A stretch of 64,000 bases of DNA from Niallia sp. XMNu-256 (GTDB lineage Bacteria; Bacillota; Bacilli; Bacillales; Cytobacillaceae): the NCBI RefSeq assembly GCF_036670015.1, contig NZ_CP137636.1:1714501-1778500 (forward strand), read 5' to 3'. Under the pieces are notes generated by a model that saw only the letters and a list, made by a program, of their open reading frames with translations, searched no databases and was not told the origin of the DNA. Shown here piece after piece: positions 27,098-36,886 of the stretch. Numbering within the stretch: the first letter of the stretch is position 1; every line of letters begins with the position of its first letter. The position numbers and the translations under genes were made by a program.

Positions 27098-27261
27098 AGA
27101 CAGGTGGTCAAACAAGGCCACCCTCATTTAATTGTTTACTCTCGTAACACCTTCCTTTTGGTATCCCCTTATAAACCAGGTTCTTTCATTTATCATACAT
27201 TAACCATTTTCAGAATCTATGAAATAAACATACCGAAATTCAAAAAGTTGGAGTGAGACCA

Positions 27262-28110
27262 TTGTTAACCATTCAAATTAAACTAGGGAAAGTTTTTAAT
27301 AACGAGGACATCACAAAGGTGTTTGGATGTGCACCCCAAGGCGGGATGCGGCGTTCCCATAAAACCAATACGCTCGTTCTAGTGTCTGATCATACAAAAG
27401 CATTATATGAAGATCGCTGGGAAGGTCCTATCCTTCTCTATACGGGGATGGGACGGGAAGGAGACCAAACATTAACCTCACAAAATTTGACATTAGCCCA
27501 ATCTAATTCTAATGGTGTTGAGGTTCATTTATTTGAAGTATTTGAACCACAAAAATATGTGTACATGGGTATTGTTGAATTAGCTGGAGAGCCGTATCAA
27601 GAAAGGCAATTAGATACCTTAGGTCAAAATCGTCAAGTTTGGGTATTCTCATTGCAAGTAAAGGGGAAGAAACAGAATGTAGCGATCCCTGAAAAGTGGA
27701 TAAAAAGCAAGCAAGAGCTTCGTAAGAAAAAGGCAAAGAAGCTCAATGATGAGGAATTAGCTGCTCGGGCAAAAACAATTGTCCATCATCATGTAAAAAG
27801 GAAAATTACTTCTATCACTTACGAACGAGATCCATTTGTAACCGAGTTTGCGAAGCGATGGGCCAATGGGGTTTGTCAACTGTGTGAAAAAACCGCGCCT
27901 TTTCTCAATAAAAATAGGGAACCACATCTTCATACCCACCATATCAAATGGTTATCTCGTGGAGGAGAGGATTCCATTGCCAATACGATCGCTCTGTGTC
28001 CGAACTGCCACGACAAAATGCATGTTGTTGATGATCCAATTGATGTCGAGAAATTAAAGAAAAAGGTGCATCAACATATCAACGAAGATAAAGAAGGCGG
28101 ACATTTTTAA
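27262..28110 (+). CDS. SRA-like / HNH type IV restriction endonuclease
   Basis: The protein of about 282 residues has two parts. The N-terminal 150 residues form an SRA-like modified-base reader of the ScoMcrA kind, with GCAPQGGMRRSHKTN, GPILLYTGMGREGDQT and a segment on beta strands. The C-terminal part is an HNH nuclease: CQLCEKTAPF, HTHHIKWLSRGGEDSIAN, then LCPNCHDKMH, giving the two CxxC zinc sites and the catalytic HH. Such proteins cut DNA with modified cytosine, so they attack modified phages. TTG 27262 is nine bases after GGAG; GTG 27253 overlaps that site. The stop overlaps the start of a degraded second gene (TAATG), so it once had a coupled partner. Confidence 0.8.
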   Translation: MLTIQIKLGKVFNNEDITKVFGCAPQGGMRRSHKTNTLVLVSDHTKALYEDRWEGPILLYTGMGREGDQTLTSQNLTLAQSNSNGVEVHLFEVFEPQKYVYMGIVELAGEPYQERQLDTLGQNRQVWVFSLQVKGKKQNVAIPEKWIKSKQELRKKKAKKLNDEELAARAKTIVHHHVKRKITSITYERDPFVTEFAKRWANGVCQLCEKTAPFLNKNREPHLHTHHIKWLSRGGEDSIANTIALCPNCHDKMHVVDDPIDVEKLKKKVHQHINEDKEGGHF

Positions 28111-28399
28111 TGGAACCAAAATATAAGATTGGGACCTTTTACAATTAACGGAAGTTCAATTTATTAGCGATCTCTATTGGCATAGGGAGAGAAGACGATA
28201 TACAAGATTGGAAGAATGCCCGTAAGAGGATCAAAAAAAGATTATATCATGGATAGATAGTTTACGATTTTTGAAAAGATATTTCTCTGAAGCCAATCAG
28301 GGTCTCATACATGATGCCGACATCAGAATACCCTGTTTTACTTTAGCTAATATATTCAGAAATCTGTTAAAAGTGGCGTTAGTAATTTCGTTCTTCTAG
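28110..28399 (+). pseudogene. degraded partner gene of the SRA-HNH nuclease
   Basis: An ATG at 28110 overlaps the upstream stop codon. The frame shifts after 12 codons. From 28145 it continues as LTEVQFISDLYWHRERRR, YTRLEECP, an in-frame TAA, then EDQKKIISWIDSLRFLKRYF and on to TAG at 28397-28399. The amino acid composition is protein-like throughout, so this is a decayed gene. I do not recognise the family. Confidence 0.5.
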
Positions 28400-28529
28400 T
28401 ATTTCACTGCTCCTTCCCTCGGAGTAGAGATCTAACACTAATTTCAAGGAAAATGAAACGCGAGAAAAGTCCAGTCCCCGCGTTTCTTACCATAAATGAA
28501 GAAAATTGTGTTTGAAATTAGAGTGCATA

Positions 28530-30380
28530 TTAAAGTACCGGAATACCAATATATTCAGTCAAAATTCTCCAAGTTTCGTCTAAACAAGTCTTCGGTGGAA
28601 TATAAATAATAGTTCCATCTCTGCCCCTCGTTAAGATCACTCGGTATGAATTGAGTTTGATTTGAAACGGATCTTCTACACTCCTTTGGAGATGCTCGGC
28701 ATTCCATTTCCAATCTTTTAAATACAGATCATTATCCCAGTGGACAATGGTCATGTCCAATTCTAACCCTTGTGTATGAAACTCTGTTGTAGAGTAGTTT
28801 AACTTTTTACAATAAAACTTTGAATCAGGGTAGTTAAAGTACTGAGCGACTTTAGAAGGTTTCTCGTATAGCGCATCTCTTGGGATAACTGGCACTTTCT
28901 TTTGACCATCTGCGCCGCTAGCACAAATAACCCCGGTTGTTTTAAAATCATCAATATAAAGTTTACTTACGACTGATCTTGCTCTATTTAAATCTCTTGT
29001 AATGAAAAGTGAATAGCGATCTTTTGAAAGCTTACCAACAAGCTCTTTTGTTAAGTCAAATTGTTCATCTAATAATGAGTTAACAATTGCATAATATTCT
29101 AAAGCTGCATGTGCGCGGAATGAGCAATTTAAGTGTAGATGGTTGTGTGTATTATATTGTCGCGCATTCGTAAATAATGAGCTATGATGTTTAGAGTGAA
29201 CAATAATATTTTTGCCTGCTATCGCAGTATTCCAAAGTTTTAATCCGCCTTCTTCACCAGAATAAATTTCTTGACCTTCACCAATTAAACCAATTGTTAC
29301 ACTCCATGGTTTGTTTGAAGTAGCAATTTGCATAATGATATCTGGTTCACTTAAATGCATTAGAGGCCTGTTTCTTCTTTTTAGAGATTGATCTACTTTT
29401 CCTGAATCCCAGGCTCTTTGGGCCTCATCCAAAATAATGACTTGTTCAATCGGAATAATTCCTCTTTCAAGATAATCCATTTTATAACCATATAGACCTT
29501 GTACAAAGGTTCTATTTTTTAACGTATCTTGTAACACATCTACTAATGGTCCATTCCCTGATAAATAAACAGCATTATTCGTATTGTGTGCAATATTTAG
29601 ACCTAGGTAAGTTTTACCTGCACCAGGTTCACCAGATACTAAAATTAAATGATGTGTTTTCGTTAATTGTGCTTGTTGAATAATTTGCAAAACGGTGTGT
29701 TGAACTTCTTCAAAATTGCTACTAGCAACAGCTTTAATGTTTGGTAAAGGTTCATTGTTTAATATGGATCTGGCAGCCTCTAACATGGAAGGAGAAGGTT
29801 CGTATACTCCATTTATTAATTGAGATAAGTCAAATGATCTAGAAGGTTTATTAATAATTCCGTTGATCAACTTATGAAAGCTATTAACCGTTGAAACGTA
29901 TATTTGATGATCTGGATTTAAAATTAGACGTCCATCATGATGATTTGTGAGTAAAAGTGTACCAACGACTGTTGTATTTGTACTATGTATTTCAGAATGA
30001 TAATGTTCCAGGTCACGGACATATAAGGAAGTTTGAATGTACTCAGAGGGAGAAAGTCTATTATAACTTTTACATTCAATTACAACGACATATCCATTTA
30101 AGATTAAAATAACATCAGGCCGACGTCCGCCACCACGTAATATTTCATACTCAAATATAAGTGAACCATCAAGAGTGTCATATTGCTGGAAAATCATTTG
30201 AAGTTTGTGGAAACTATCTTTCCATGCTTTTATTTGTGATGCTCTTTTTTGATGTTCCGTAGCTGTTTCTACCGTACTGTCTCCGTAGACGAATAATTCA
30301 ATTTTATTGATGAAATCACCTAAATTAAGTTGCAAGAATTGTTGAATTGTTCCAGACCATCCATTATTCACTTTATACAC
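28530..30380 (-). CDS. PD-(D/E)XK nuclease fused to DUF2075 SF1 helicase
   Basis: The 616-residue protein has an N-terminal nuclease domain: Glu78 (FEYEILRGG), Asp89 (RRPDVILIL) and Glu102-x-Lys104 (VVVIECKSY), the full PD-(D/E)XK pattern. The second part is a DUF2075 superfamily 1 ATPase, with Walker A GEPGAGKT at 250-257, DEAQ at 318-321, and late motifs HTQGLELDMTIVHWDND and YRVILTRGRDGTIIYIP near 585-603. It would process DNA using ATP. It stands alone on the minus strand, opposite to the genes around it, and is intact. Such fusions occur in defence islands. The mechanism is unknown. Start ATG 30380 has an RBS-like GAGG shortly before it. Confidence 0.75.
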   Translation of the reverse strand: MYKVNNGWSGTIQQFLQLNLGDFINKIELFVYGDSTVETATEHQKRASQIKAWKDSFHKLQMIFQQYDTLDGSLIFEYEILRGGGRRPDVILILNGYVVVIECKSYNRLSPSEYIQTSLYVRDLEHYHSEIHSTNTTVVGTLLLTNHHDGRLILNPDHQIYVSTVNSFHKLINGIINKPSRSFDLSQLINGVYEPSPSMLEAARSILNNEPLPNIKAVASSNFEEVQHTVLQIIQQAQLTKTHHLILVSGEPGAGKTYLGLNIAHNTNNAVYLSGNGPLVDVLQDTLKNRTFVQGLYGYKMDYLERGIIPIEQVIILDEAQRAWDSGKVDQSLKRRNRPLMHLSEPDIIMQIATSNKPWSVTIGLIGEGQEIYSGEEGGLKLWNTAIAGKNIIVHSKHHSSLFTNARQYNTHNHLHLNCSFRAHAALEYYAIVNSLLDEQFDLTKELVGKLSKDRYSLFITRDLNRARSVVSKLYIDDFKTTGVICASGADGQKKVPVIPRDALYEKPSKVAQYFNYPDSKFYCKKLNYSTTEFHTQGLELDMTIVHWDNDLYLKDWKWNAEHLQRSVEDPFQIKLNSYRVILTRGRDGTIIYIPPKTCLDETWRILTEYIGIPVL

Positions 30381-31009
30381 CTCGTTTTAGTTTTAAATAT
30401 AGTATAATTTTACTAGTAATTCCTATTATACAATACGGGCTTTGTATTGATAGAAATTTTTTCAATTCGAATGATAGAGTAATTGAGTTAGATTTAAACG
30501 AAAAAGTGTTAGTATATTACTGGTTTTGAAGAGGGAATATGAGTGAATAATTTATTAAGTATTTTTAGAAATGAATTAAAGAATGATGCTGCGGGCTATT
30601 TTATTATATATATAGGGAACAGTACAGGGGCATGGCGACGTTGATTTTACTGCTTATAATTGGTCAACTAGTAAATTTAATAGAACGTAGAGCGGTTCTA
30701 ATGTTTCAAAAATACTATAAAAATTAAATTTCTCATTGGTTATTTTATGTTTCGAGCTCTGGCTCTTTAGTAGCCAAAATCAAATTTGGTAGGCTAAAAC
30801 ACGAAAACCGTCCCGGCGTTTCAGAATGAATAGTTTGGTATAAGGGTATGAGCAGTCAGTTCTCCAGTCTGTCAAAGCATAAATGCAGCGGGAGGATTGA
30901 TCTTATTTTTTCTCTGTTTCACAAGTCAAAAATCTTCGTTCCTAATAAAGAATAAGAAGGTTTTTGTTTTTGCTATAATAAAATCAATCAATTACACGGA
31001 GGATTTTAC
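30381..31009. other. intergenic region with possible gene traces
   Basis: About 630 bases lie between divergent genes. A short plus-strand frame near 30631-30728 (MATLILLLIIGQLVNLIERR ...) looks like a membrane protein tail, possibly a transporter remnant, but has no start of its own. No hairpin with a T tract was found. ACGGAGG at about 30995-31001 serves the next gene. Confidence 0.4.
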
Positions 31010-31336
31010 ATGGCGGTTCATAACAAATTAGTTCGTGATCATATGAAACAAATTATTTTAGATGCTGGAAGAAAGCCAATTATGAAGACGTTAAATCATG
31101 AAGAATATGTAACGGAACTTCGTAAAAAAAGCGAAGAAGAATTACAAGAATATTTGAATGCGGAGACGAATGAAGAAGCTTTAGAAGAGTTAGCGGATCT
31201 ACTTGAAGTCATTCATGCATTGGCGGAAACTCATGGCTCATCCATTGATGAAGTAGAAAAACGACGAGTGGCTAAAGCCGAAAGCAGAGGCGGGTTTTCC
31301 GACAGGGTATTTTTAATAGAGGTAAAAGATGACTAA
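31010..31336 (+). CDS. MazG-like nucleotide pyrophosphohydrolase
   Basis: This 108-residue protein is annotated in relatives as phosphoribosyl-ATP pyrophosphohydrolase-like. It belongs to the all-alpha NTP pyrophosphohydrolase (MazG) superfamily: EEYVTELRKKSEEELQEYL and EALEELADLLEVIHALAE carry the EExxE and ExxD metal-binding pattern. Such enzymes remove phosphates from NTPs or related nucleotides. It starts at ATG 31010 after GGAGG and overlaps the helicase gene by 8 bases, so the two are coupled. In histidine synthesis HisE is similar, but no his genes are near, so a defence or house-cleaning role is likelier. Confidence 0.75.
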   Translation: MAVHNKLVRDHMKQIILDAGRKPIMKTLNHEEYVTELRKKSEEELQEYLNAETNEEALEELADLLEVIHALAETHGSSIDEVEKRRVAKAESRGGFSDRVFLIEVKDD

Positions 31337-33758
31337 GGTTGAACTGATTACCAAACGATTAGTCGATCATCTCCTTAAAGAGATAGATCGTGCAAACAGT
31401 ATTTACATTCTGACTTCCTTTGCGATGAAATCTGGAGTAGATATCCTGAGTGATTCATTAAAGCAAGCAGCTGAGCGGGGTGCGGATATAAAAATATGTA
31501 CTGGAGATTATCTTTTTATTACGCAGCCAGAGGCATTAATGGCTTTAAAGGATATTCATCTTAGAATAGAGGTACGATTATGGCAAAGTAATGGAACTTC
31601 CTTTCATCCGAAGGCATATATTTTCCAATTTAATGATAGTGGAACGCTGATTGTCGGTTCCTCCAATCTTTCTCGTTCAGCATTGACATCAGGAGTGGAA
31701 TGGAATCTTTCGATGGATAAAGATAGTGGACCTGAAACCTATGATTCGGCTGTGAAAATATTTTTAGAGGATATATTTCATAGTGATCAGACAATACCTG
31801 TGAATGAAGAGACGATAAAGAATTACCGTGATCATTATGCCCAGTATCATCAAAAGCATCATAACTTAGTCAAAACTTGGACAGAGTTAGAAGAAATTGA
31901 ATTAATGTTGCCAGTTGATGATCATGATAATTCAGAAGCTGAGATTGTTAAAGAGGAAACTCCAGCTTATGGAGAAATCAGGCCACGCTTTGCTCAACCT
32001 GAAGCACTCCAACAATTGGAAACGACGCTAGAAGAGGGATATCATAGTGCCCTCGTTGTGATGGCTACTGGATTGGGGAAAACGTATTTGGCCGGTTTTT
32101 TTGCGAGGAAATTTAAACGGATTCTTTTTATTGCTCATCGTGAAGAGATTTTGTATCAAGCAAAGAAGTCTTTCAAGCAGATCATGCCCGAACGGACAGG
32201 TGGCATTTATAATGACAGGGTTAAGGATGCAGAAGCCCAGTGTATTTTTGCTTCAATTGCCACGTTAAGTATGAAGCAGCATCTAGAAATTTTTAAGTCT
32301 GATACATTTGATTTAATTATCATTGACGAGTTTCACCATGCTGCTGCAAATACTTATCAAAGGGTTTTGGATTATTTTAAACCTGAGTTTCTACTAGGGA
32401 TTACAGCAACCCCTGATCGGAACGATAATAAAGATGTTTATGCTCTTTGTCATGGGAATGTTGCCTATCGAATTGACTTTTTGGAAGCGATTCAAAGGCA
32501 ATGGCTGGCACCATTCCATTATGTAGGGGTATATGACGATACCGATTATTCGCAGTTAACTTGGCTTGGAACTCGCTATGCAGAGGATGATTTGTTAAAG
32601 GTCCAATTACGTGAAGAAATGGCACAAAACATTATAAAAGCATGGGAAACGAACAAACAAACACGGACGCTTGTTTTTTGTTCATCAATCCGTCAAGCTG
32701 TGTTTTTATCCAATTTTTTTAACAAGCAAGGGTACAAAACTGTTCCATTGCATTCGAAGCAAGTGGATGTGAGTCGGGATAAAGCAATTAAGATGTTAGA
32801 AAAAGGGGAACTAGATGCCATTTTCACAGTGGATCTTTTTAATGAAGGTGTCGATATTCCAGCGGTTGATACACTTCTTTTTGTAAGGCCAACGGAATCC
32901 TTAACCGTTTTTACCCAACAAATTGGTCGTGGACTGCGGCTGTATAACGATAAAGAAAAATGTGTCATTATTGATTTGATTGGAAACTATCGAAATGCGG
33001 ATATTAAATTAAGTGTGTTTGATACAGATCCAGATACTAAAAAGAAAAAGAGGATGGTCGAGCCAACTGTTCCACAATTTTGTTCTGTTGATTTGGACGT
33101 AAAAGTTATTAACTTATTAAAAGAAATGGCTAGAAAAGGGCAACCACGAAAACAGAAACTGTACGATGATTATATGGCATTAAAGCAGGAACTGGGCAGA
33201 AGGCCTACGTATAAGGAATTGCATTTAAAGGGTGGCTCAGATTCTTCTATTTACAAACAGGAATTTAACTCCTATTTGGGCTTTCTATTGTGGGCGGGTG
33301 AACTAACAGAAATAGAACAAGAGGTTTTTAGACGATACGAACCTTGGATTGTACAAGTCGAAAAAACAGATATGAGTAAAAGTTATAAGATGGTTGTTCT
33401 CAAGGTCATGCTTAATCGGGGTGCTGATCATTGGTTTGAGCCCATTACACCAACAGAAGCAGCTCCTGGTTTTCATAAATTTTTAACGGAAGAAGAGTAC
33501 CGTAAAAACACCGATCTATCTGATAAATCTGGCAAGCAGCTATGGAAATACAACGAGGCGAAGGTTAGTCGTTTAATATCAAGAATGCCCATGACTAAGT
33601 GGAGCGGTAGTTCGAAGGGATTAATTACATTTGAAAATAATGTTTTTCAACTAACTTTTGATATTTTAGAGGAAGATCGGGAGATGTTGTATCAATGGAC
33701 ATGGCAGATTTGTGAATATCGCCTTCATTGGTATTTTGAGCGGAGAGCGGGTAAATAA
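31329..33758 (+). CDS. PLD-nuclease / DEAH helicase fusion
   Basis: The 809-residue protein starts with a phospholipase D-type nuclease domain: His93 and Lys95 (FHPKAYIF) and Asn113 (GSSNLSRSAL) form an HxK ... N site. A superfamily 2 helicase follows: Walker A MATGLGKT at 245-252, DEFHH starting at 333, GITATPDRN near 360, and QQIGRGLRL near 530. The C-terminal 220 residues resemble the DUF3427-type domain found in such helicases. It would nick or cut DNA in an ATP-dependent way. Overlap with the MazG-like gene and a short gap to the HIT gene suggest one operon. It is unlike DrmC, which is a PLD protein without a helicase. Confidence 0.8.
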   Translation: MTKVELITKRLVDHLLKEIDRANSIYILTSFAMKSGVDILSDSLKQAAERGADIKICTGDYLFITQPEALMALKDIHLRIEVRLWQSNGTSFHPKAYIFQFNDSGTLIVGSSNLSRSALTSGVEWNLSMDKDSGPETYDSAVKIFLEDIFHSDQTIPVNEETIKNYRDHYAQYHQKHHNLVKTWTELEEIELMLPVDDHDNSEAEIVKEETPAYGEIRPRFAQPEALQQLETTLEEGYHSALVVMATGLGKTYLAGFFARKFKRILFIAHREEILYQAKKSFKQIMPERTGGIYNDRVKDAEAQCIFASIATLSMKQHLEIFKSDTFDLIIIDEFHHAAANTYQRVLDYFKPEFLLGITATPDRNDNKDVYALCHGNVAYRIDFLEAIQRQWLAPFHYVGVYDDTDYSQLTWLGTRYAEDDLLKVQLREEMAQNIIKAWETNKQTRTLVFCSSIRQAVFLSNFFNKQGYKTVPLHSKQVDVSRDKAIKMLEKGELDAIFTVDLFNEGVDIPAVDTLLFVRPTESLTVFTQQIGRGLRLYNDKEKCVIIDLIGNYRNADIKLSVFDTDPDTKKKKRMVEPTVPQFCSVDLDVKVINLLKEMARKGQPRKQKLYDDYMALKQELGRRPTYKELHLKGGSDSSIYKQEFNSYLGFLLWAGELTEIEQEVFRRYEPWIVQVEKTDMSKSYKMVVLKVMLNRGADHWFEPITPTEAAPGFHKFLTEEEYRKNTDLSDKSGKQLWKYNEAKVSRLISRMPMTKWSGSSKGLITFENNVFQLTFDILEEDREMLYQWTWQICEYRLHWYFERRAGK

Positions 33759-33782
33759 ATTCAATGTATTGAGGGAATGGTT

Positions 33783-34145
33783 ATGAATTGTATATTTTGT
33801 AAGATTAGTGATGTTGTATTAGAGAATGAACTTGCTCTAGCTTTTTATGATAAATATCCCGTTAATAAAGGACACCTGCTCATCATACCTAAAAGGCATG
33901 TTGAGCAGTATTTTGATTTGACGGAGCAAGAGAGGGTTGCGATCGATCAGCTGATTTTTCAAGGAAAGAAAGTGTTGGATGAGCAATTTGAACCGGATGG
34001 TTACAATATAGGAATTAATTGTGGGGAAGTTGCTGGTCAAACGATTTTTCATGTGCATGTTCATCTCATTCCTCGATATAGCGGTGATATGGAGGACCCG
34101 CGTGGTGGGGTGAGAGGGGTAATACCGGAAAAAAGGATATATTAA
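33783..34145 (+). CDS. HIT family hydrolase
   Basis: This protein of about 120 residues has the HIT motif HVHVHLIPRY near 96-105, with N-terminal CIFCKI and HLLIIPKRHV, which is the complete fold. HIT enzymes hydrolyse nucleotide-linked phosphates, for example AMP-linked compounds. ATG 33783 is eight bases after GAGGGA (ATG 33777 lies closer). It follows the PLD-helicase by 24 bases and is the third gene of that operon. A HIT gene next to a MazG-like gene suggests handling of odd nucleotides, but the substrate is not known. Confidence 0.85.
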   Translation: MNCIFCKISDVVLENELALAFYDKYPVNKGHLLIIPKRHVEQYFDLTEQERVAIDQLIFQGKKVLDEQFEPDGYNIGINCGEVAGQTIFHVHVHLIPRYSGDMEDPRGGVRGVIPEKRIY

Positions 34146-34326
34146 ATAGTTAGAAAGAAAACTATTGTTTGTAAAGAAGAACCGTGTTTAAAGTGCTTTT
34201 ACAGTTTATGTAATTTAAGGTGAATTAATGAAATTAGACAGTTCCAAGCCCATTTTATGGTAGGGGGTAGGTTAATATTAAAGAAGAGAAGGTATGTAGA
34301 TGATTTAATTGGAGAGGTGTAAAAAA

Positions 34327-36885
34327 TTGAATGAGAAGGATCTACAAATTAGATTATTAAAGGATTCATACATAGATATAACTTTTCAAAAATATTTAGC
34401 CTTTAAAAAGACAGAGCTTTATGATGAGTTCTATAAACAGGAAATATTAATGGGACTTAATGAATTTATAAAGGGACAAGAAATTAATGATTCAACGGTT
34501 GTTGACATCGTGAAAAAAATACAAAAAGAAAATCCAACTTCAGGTAGTTTTGTTCATTGGAGTAATACGGCAGATTTGGTGAAGTATGCTGAGGATGAAC
34601 CGGTAGAAGTCGCACAGTTAATGAATCAATTATACGATTCAACATTACCGATTGAACAGCGAATTGAAGCCTTTCGTGAAAAAGGAAAACAGTATAATCC
34701 TAATATCTCTTTAGGTGCGCCTCTATTTGGTTATCTTTTTGCGGCTAAGGATTACAAGAGATATCCATTATATAAACAAGAAGTTTTTACGGATTTAAAA
34801 AAATCCTATGGGATCGATATGAAGTTAGGTACGGTAGGTAACAATTATGAAGCTTTTATACATATATGCCAGATTATTCTAGATTACTTTAAAAAGACTG
34901 ATCCTGAATTATCGATGTTAGATATTCAAGATTTCTTTTTCTGCAGTACTCAATATAAACAAATATACGTGGAAAGTGCTGTTGTCTATTTATATCGATT
35001 AGCATCAGAATTGGCAGGTTATAAGGACCAACCGTCCAAGTTATTAGAAACTATAATGGAATTAGATCAAGAGCAATTGTTATCGCTTAGAGAAAGGTAT
35101 CGGAAAACTGAAAAAATCAATCAGATTCGTTTTTTAGTAGTTGATAAGATCATTGAGACAGGTACGATTGATATAGATGAATTAGAAAAGATTAAAAATG
35201 AAGTAAAAGTAAGATATGAAACAAATATATTACAAGCATGGAATAATTTCTCTATCTTATTTGAGCTCTTTTATGCAGATAAAAAAGAGAAAGTACGTGA
35301 AGAACTTCGTAAAATTCATAGTGCGATTCGTAATATGAAAGAGTTTCAAGATTTTACCTTTGTAGAAGACAAAGTCTTGAATGGGTTTAACTGGAATCAG
35401 AATTTTGGTTGTTCAGAGAGTTGGATTGCTGTTTATCCTACAGAACATAGCAGTCACCGTACAGCTCCACAATTTTTTGTTACAATCGATGAAAAAGGAA
35501 TTCGATATGGCTTGTTGTATGGAGATCAGCATCCTAATAATGGACAATCAGATTTAACGATTTATTCTAACGTAGAATCGTTTACATATAATGATTTTCA
35601 TCAAAAGATGGTAGGCGTCTTAGATCAATTTAAGAGTTCCAACAATGTGAAAGAAACGACAAAACCTTACGAGCTAGAACATGAAATTAGCAAAGAAACC
35701 TGGATGGAGCTTCTTCAAAGAGATGACATCTTTCAACCATTTGATTTGGTTTATATCAATAAGATGTATGAACTAGGAGGGGAAGCCACTGCGACACAAT
35801 TAGCGGAGGCATTGGACAAGCATTTTTCCTCTTTTAATTCTCCGGTTGTTCAGCTTGCTAAACGTATACTTCAAGCGACAAATCAAAATCCACCTAAACG
35901 GAATGATGGTGGAAATAGTTATTGGAGTGTGCTTTTTACTGGCGAAACAATTAATAACGGTCACTTTCTCTGGAAATTGAGATCCGAATTAAAAGCAGCC
36001 ATTGAAGCAATTGATCCAACGACAATCGTTGAAACGTTTGAAACATACACAAAAGATGACTTTTTAAAAGAAGTATTTATGGATGAAACCCAATATGAAA
36101 CCATTCTAAACCTACTGCATTATAAGAAAAATATTATTTTACAAGGACCGCCTGGAGTTGGAAAAACGTTTGTGGCCAAAAGGCTGGCTTATTCCTTGAT
36201 GGGTGTAAAAGACACTAACCGAGTAGAAATCGTTCAGTTTCATCAAAACTATGCGTACGAAGATTTTGTTATGGGTTATCGACCTACTGAACAAGGCTTT
36301 ATACTTCAAAATGGGATCTTCTATGACTTCTGTGAGGAGGCAATTAGGAATCCAGAGGAATCTTATTTCTTTGTGATTGATGAAATTAATCGCGGAAACT
36401 TATCCAAGATTTTTGGAGAATTGTTCATGTTAATTGAACGAGATAAACGCGATGAGTATGTCACAATGGGTTATTCTAAAGAGAAATTTACTGTACCGAG
36501 TAATGTGTACTTGATTGGAACGATGAATACGGCTGACCGTTCCTTAGCCCAAATAGAAGTGGCTCTTCGCCGTCGTTTTGCCTTTGTCACACTAGAACCT
36601 TCTTTTAATGAAAAATGGAGTCTTCATCTTCAAAAAATGGGAGTTTCGGATGAAATGATCCAGCGTATTCTATATGCAGTTGAGAGGATCAATACAGAAA
36701 TCATTAAGGATTTTCAATTGGGTAGAGGCTATGCTATTGGTCATTCCTTTTTTACCACGAAGCCTGAAAATATGAGTGAACAAACATGGTATGAAGGAAT
36801 CATAAATTATGAAATTAAGCCATTGTTAGAAGAGTATTTCTTTGATCGGCCAGAGATTGTTAAATCAATGATCGAGGGAATTTAA
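34327..36885 (+). CDS. mcrB: McrB-type AAA+ GTPase of a type IV restriction system
   Basis: McrB is the GTP-driven motor of McrBC, which cuts DNA with methylated cytosine. The about 852-residue protein starts at TTG 34327, behind GGAGAGGTG. The N-terminal 550 residues are a variable recognition part, unlike the short E. coli N-terminus. The AAA+ part has Walker A GPPGVGKT at 607-614, VIDEINRGNLSKIFGE near 699-714, and the McrB signature MNTADRS at 733-739, then a LRRRF arginine finger-type motif. mcrC begins 1 base after its stop. Recognition of modified cytosine is inferred from the family. It stands as a complete pair, while a fragment of another McrC lies at 26.7 kb. Confidence 0.85.
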   Translation: MNEKDLQIRLLKDSYIDITFQKYLAFKKTELYDEFYKQEILMGLNEFIKGQEINDSTVVDIVKKIQKENPTSGSFVHWSNTADLVKYAEDEPVEVAQLMNQLYDSTLPIEQRIEAFREKGKQYNPNISLGAPLFGYLFAAKDYKRYPLYKQEVFTDLKKSYGIDMKLGTVGNNYEAFIHICQIILDYFKKTDPELSMLDIQDFFFCSTQYKQIYVESAVVYLYRLASELAGYKDQPSKLLETIMELDQEQLLSLRERYRKTEKINQIRFLVVDKIIETGTIDIDELEKIKNEVKVRYETNILQAWNNFSILFELFYADKKEKVREELRKIHSAIRNMKEFQDFTFVEDKVLNGFNWNQNFGCSESWIAVYPTEHSSHRTAPQFFVTIDEKGIRYGLLYGDQHPNNGQSDLTIYSNVESFTYNDFHQKMVGVLDQFKSSNNVKETTKPYELEHEISKETWMELLQRDDIFQPFDLVYINKMYELGGEATATQLAEALDKHFSSFNSPVVQLAKRILQATNQNPPKRNDGGNSYWSVLFTGETINNGHFLWKLRSELKAAIEAIDPTTIVETFETYTKDDFLKEVFMDETQYETILNLLHYKKNIILQGPPGVGKTFVAKRLAYSLMGVKDTNRVEIVQFHQNYAYEDFVMGYRPTEQGFILQNGIFYDFCEEAIRNPEESYFFVIDEINRGNLSKIFGELFMLIERDKRDEYVTMGYSKEKFTVPSNVYLIGTMNTADRSLAQIEVALRRRFAFVTLEPSFNEKWSLHLQKMGVSDEMIQRILYAVERINTEIIKDFQLGRGYAIGHSFFTTKPENMSEQTWYEGIINYEIKPLLEEYFFDRPEIVKSMIEGI

Positions 36886-36886
36886 A

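Noticed and set aside
31010-31336. HisE, a histidine biosynthesis enzyme
   Set aside because: No histidine genes are near, and the gene overlaps a nuclease-helicase gene. A MazG-like role fits better.
31329-33758. PLD domain protein as the missing DrmC of DISARM
   Set aside because: DrmC is a small PLD protein without a helicase. This protein is a long PLD-helicase fusion in another operon.
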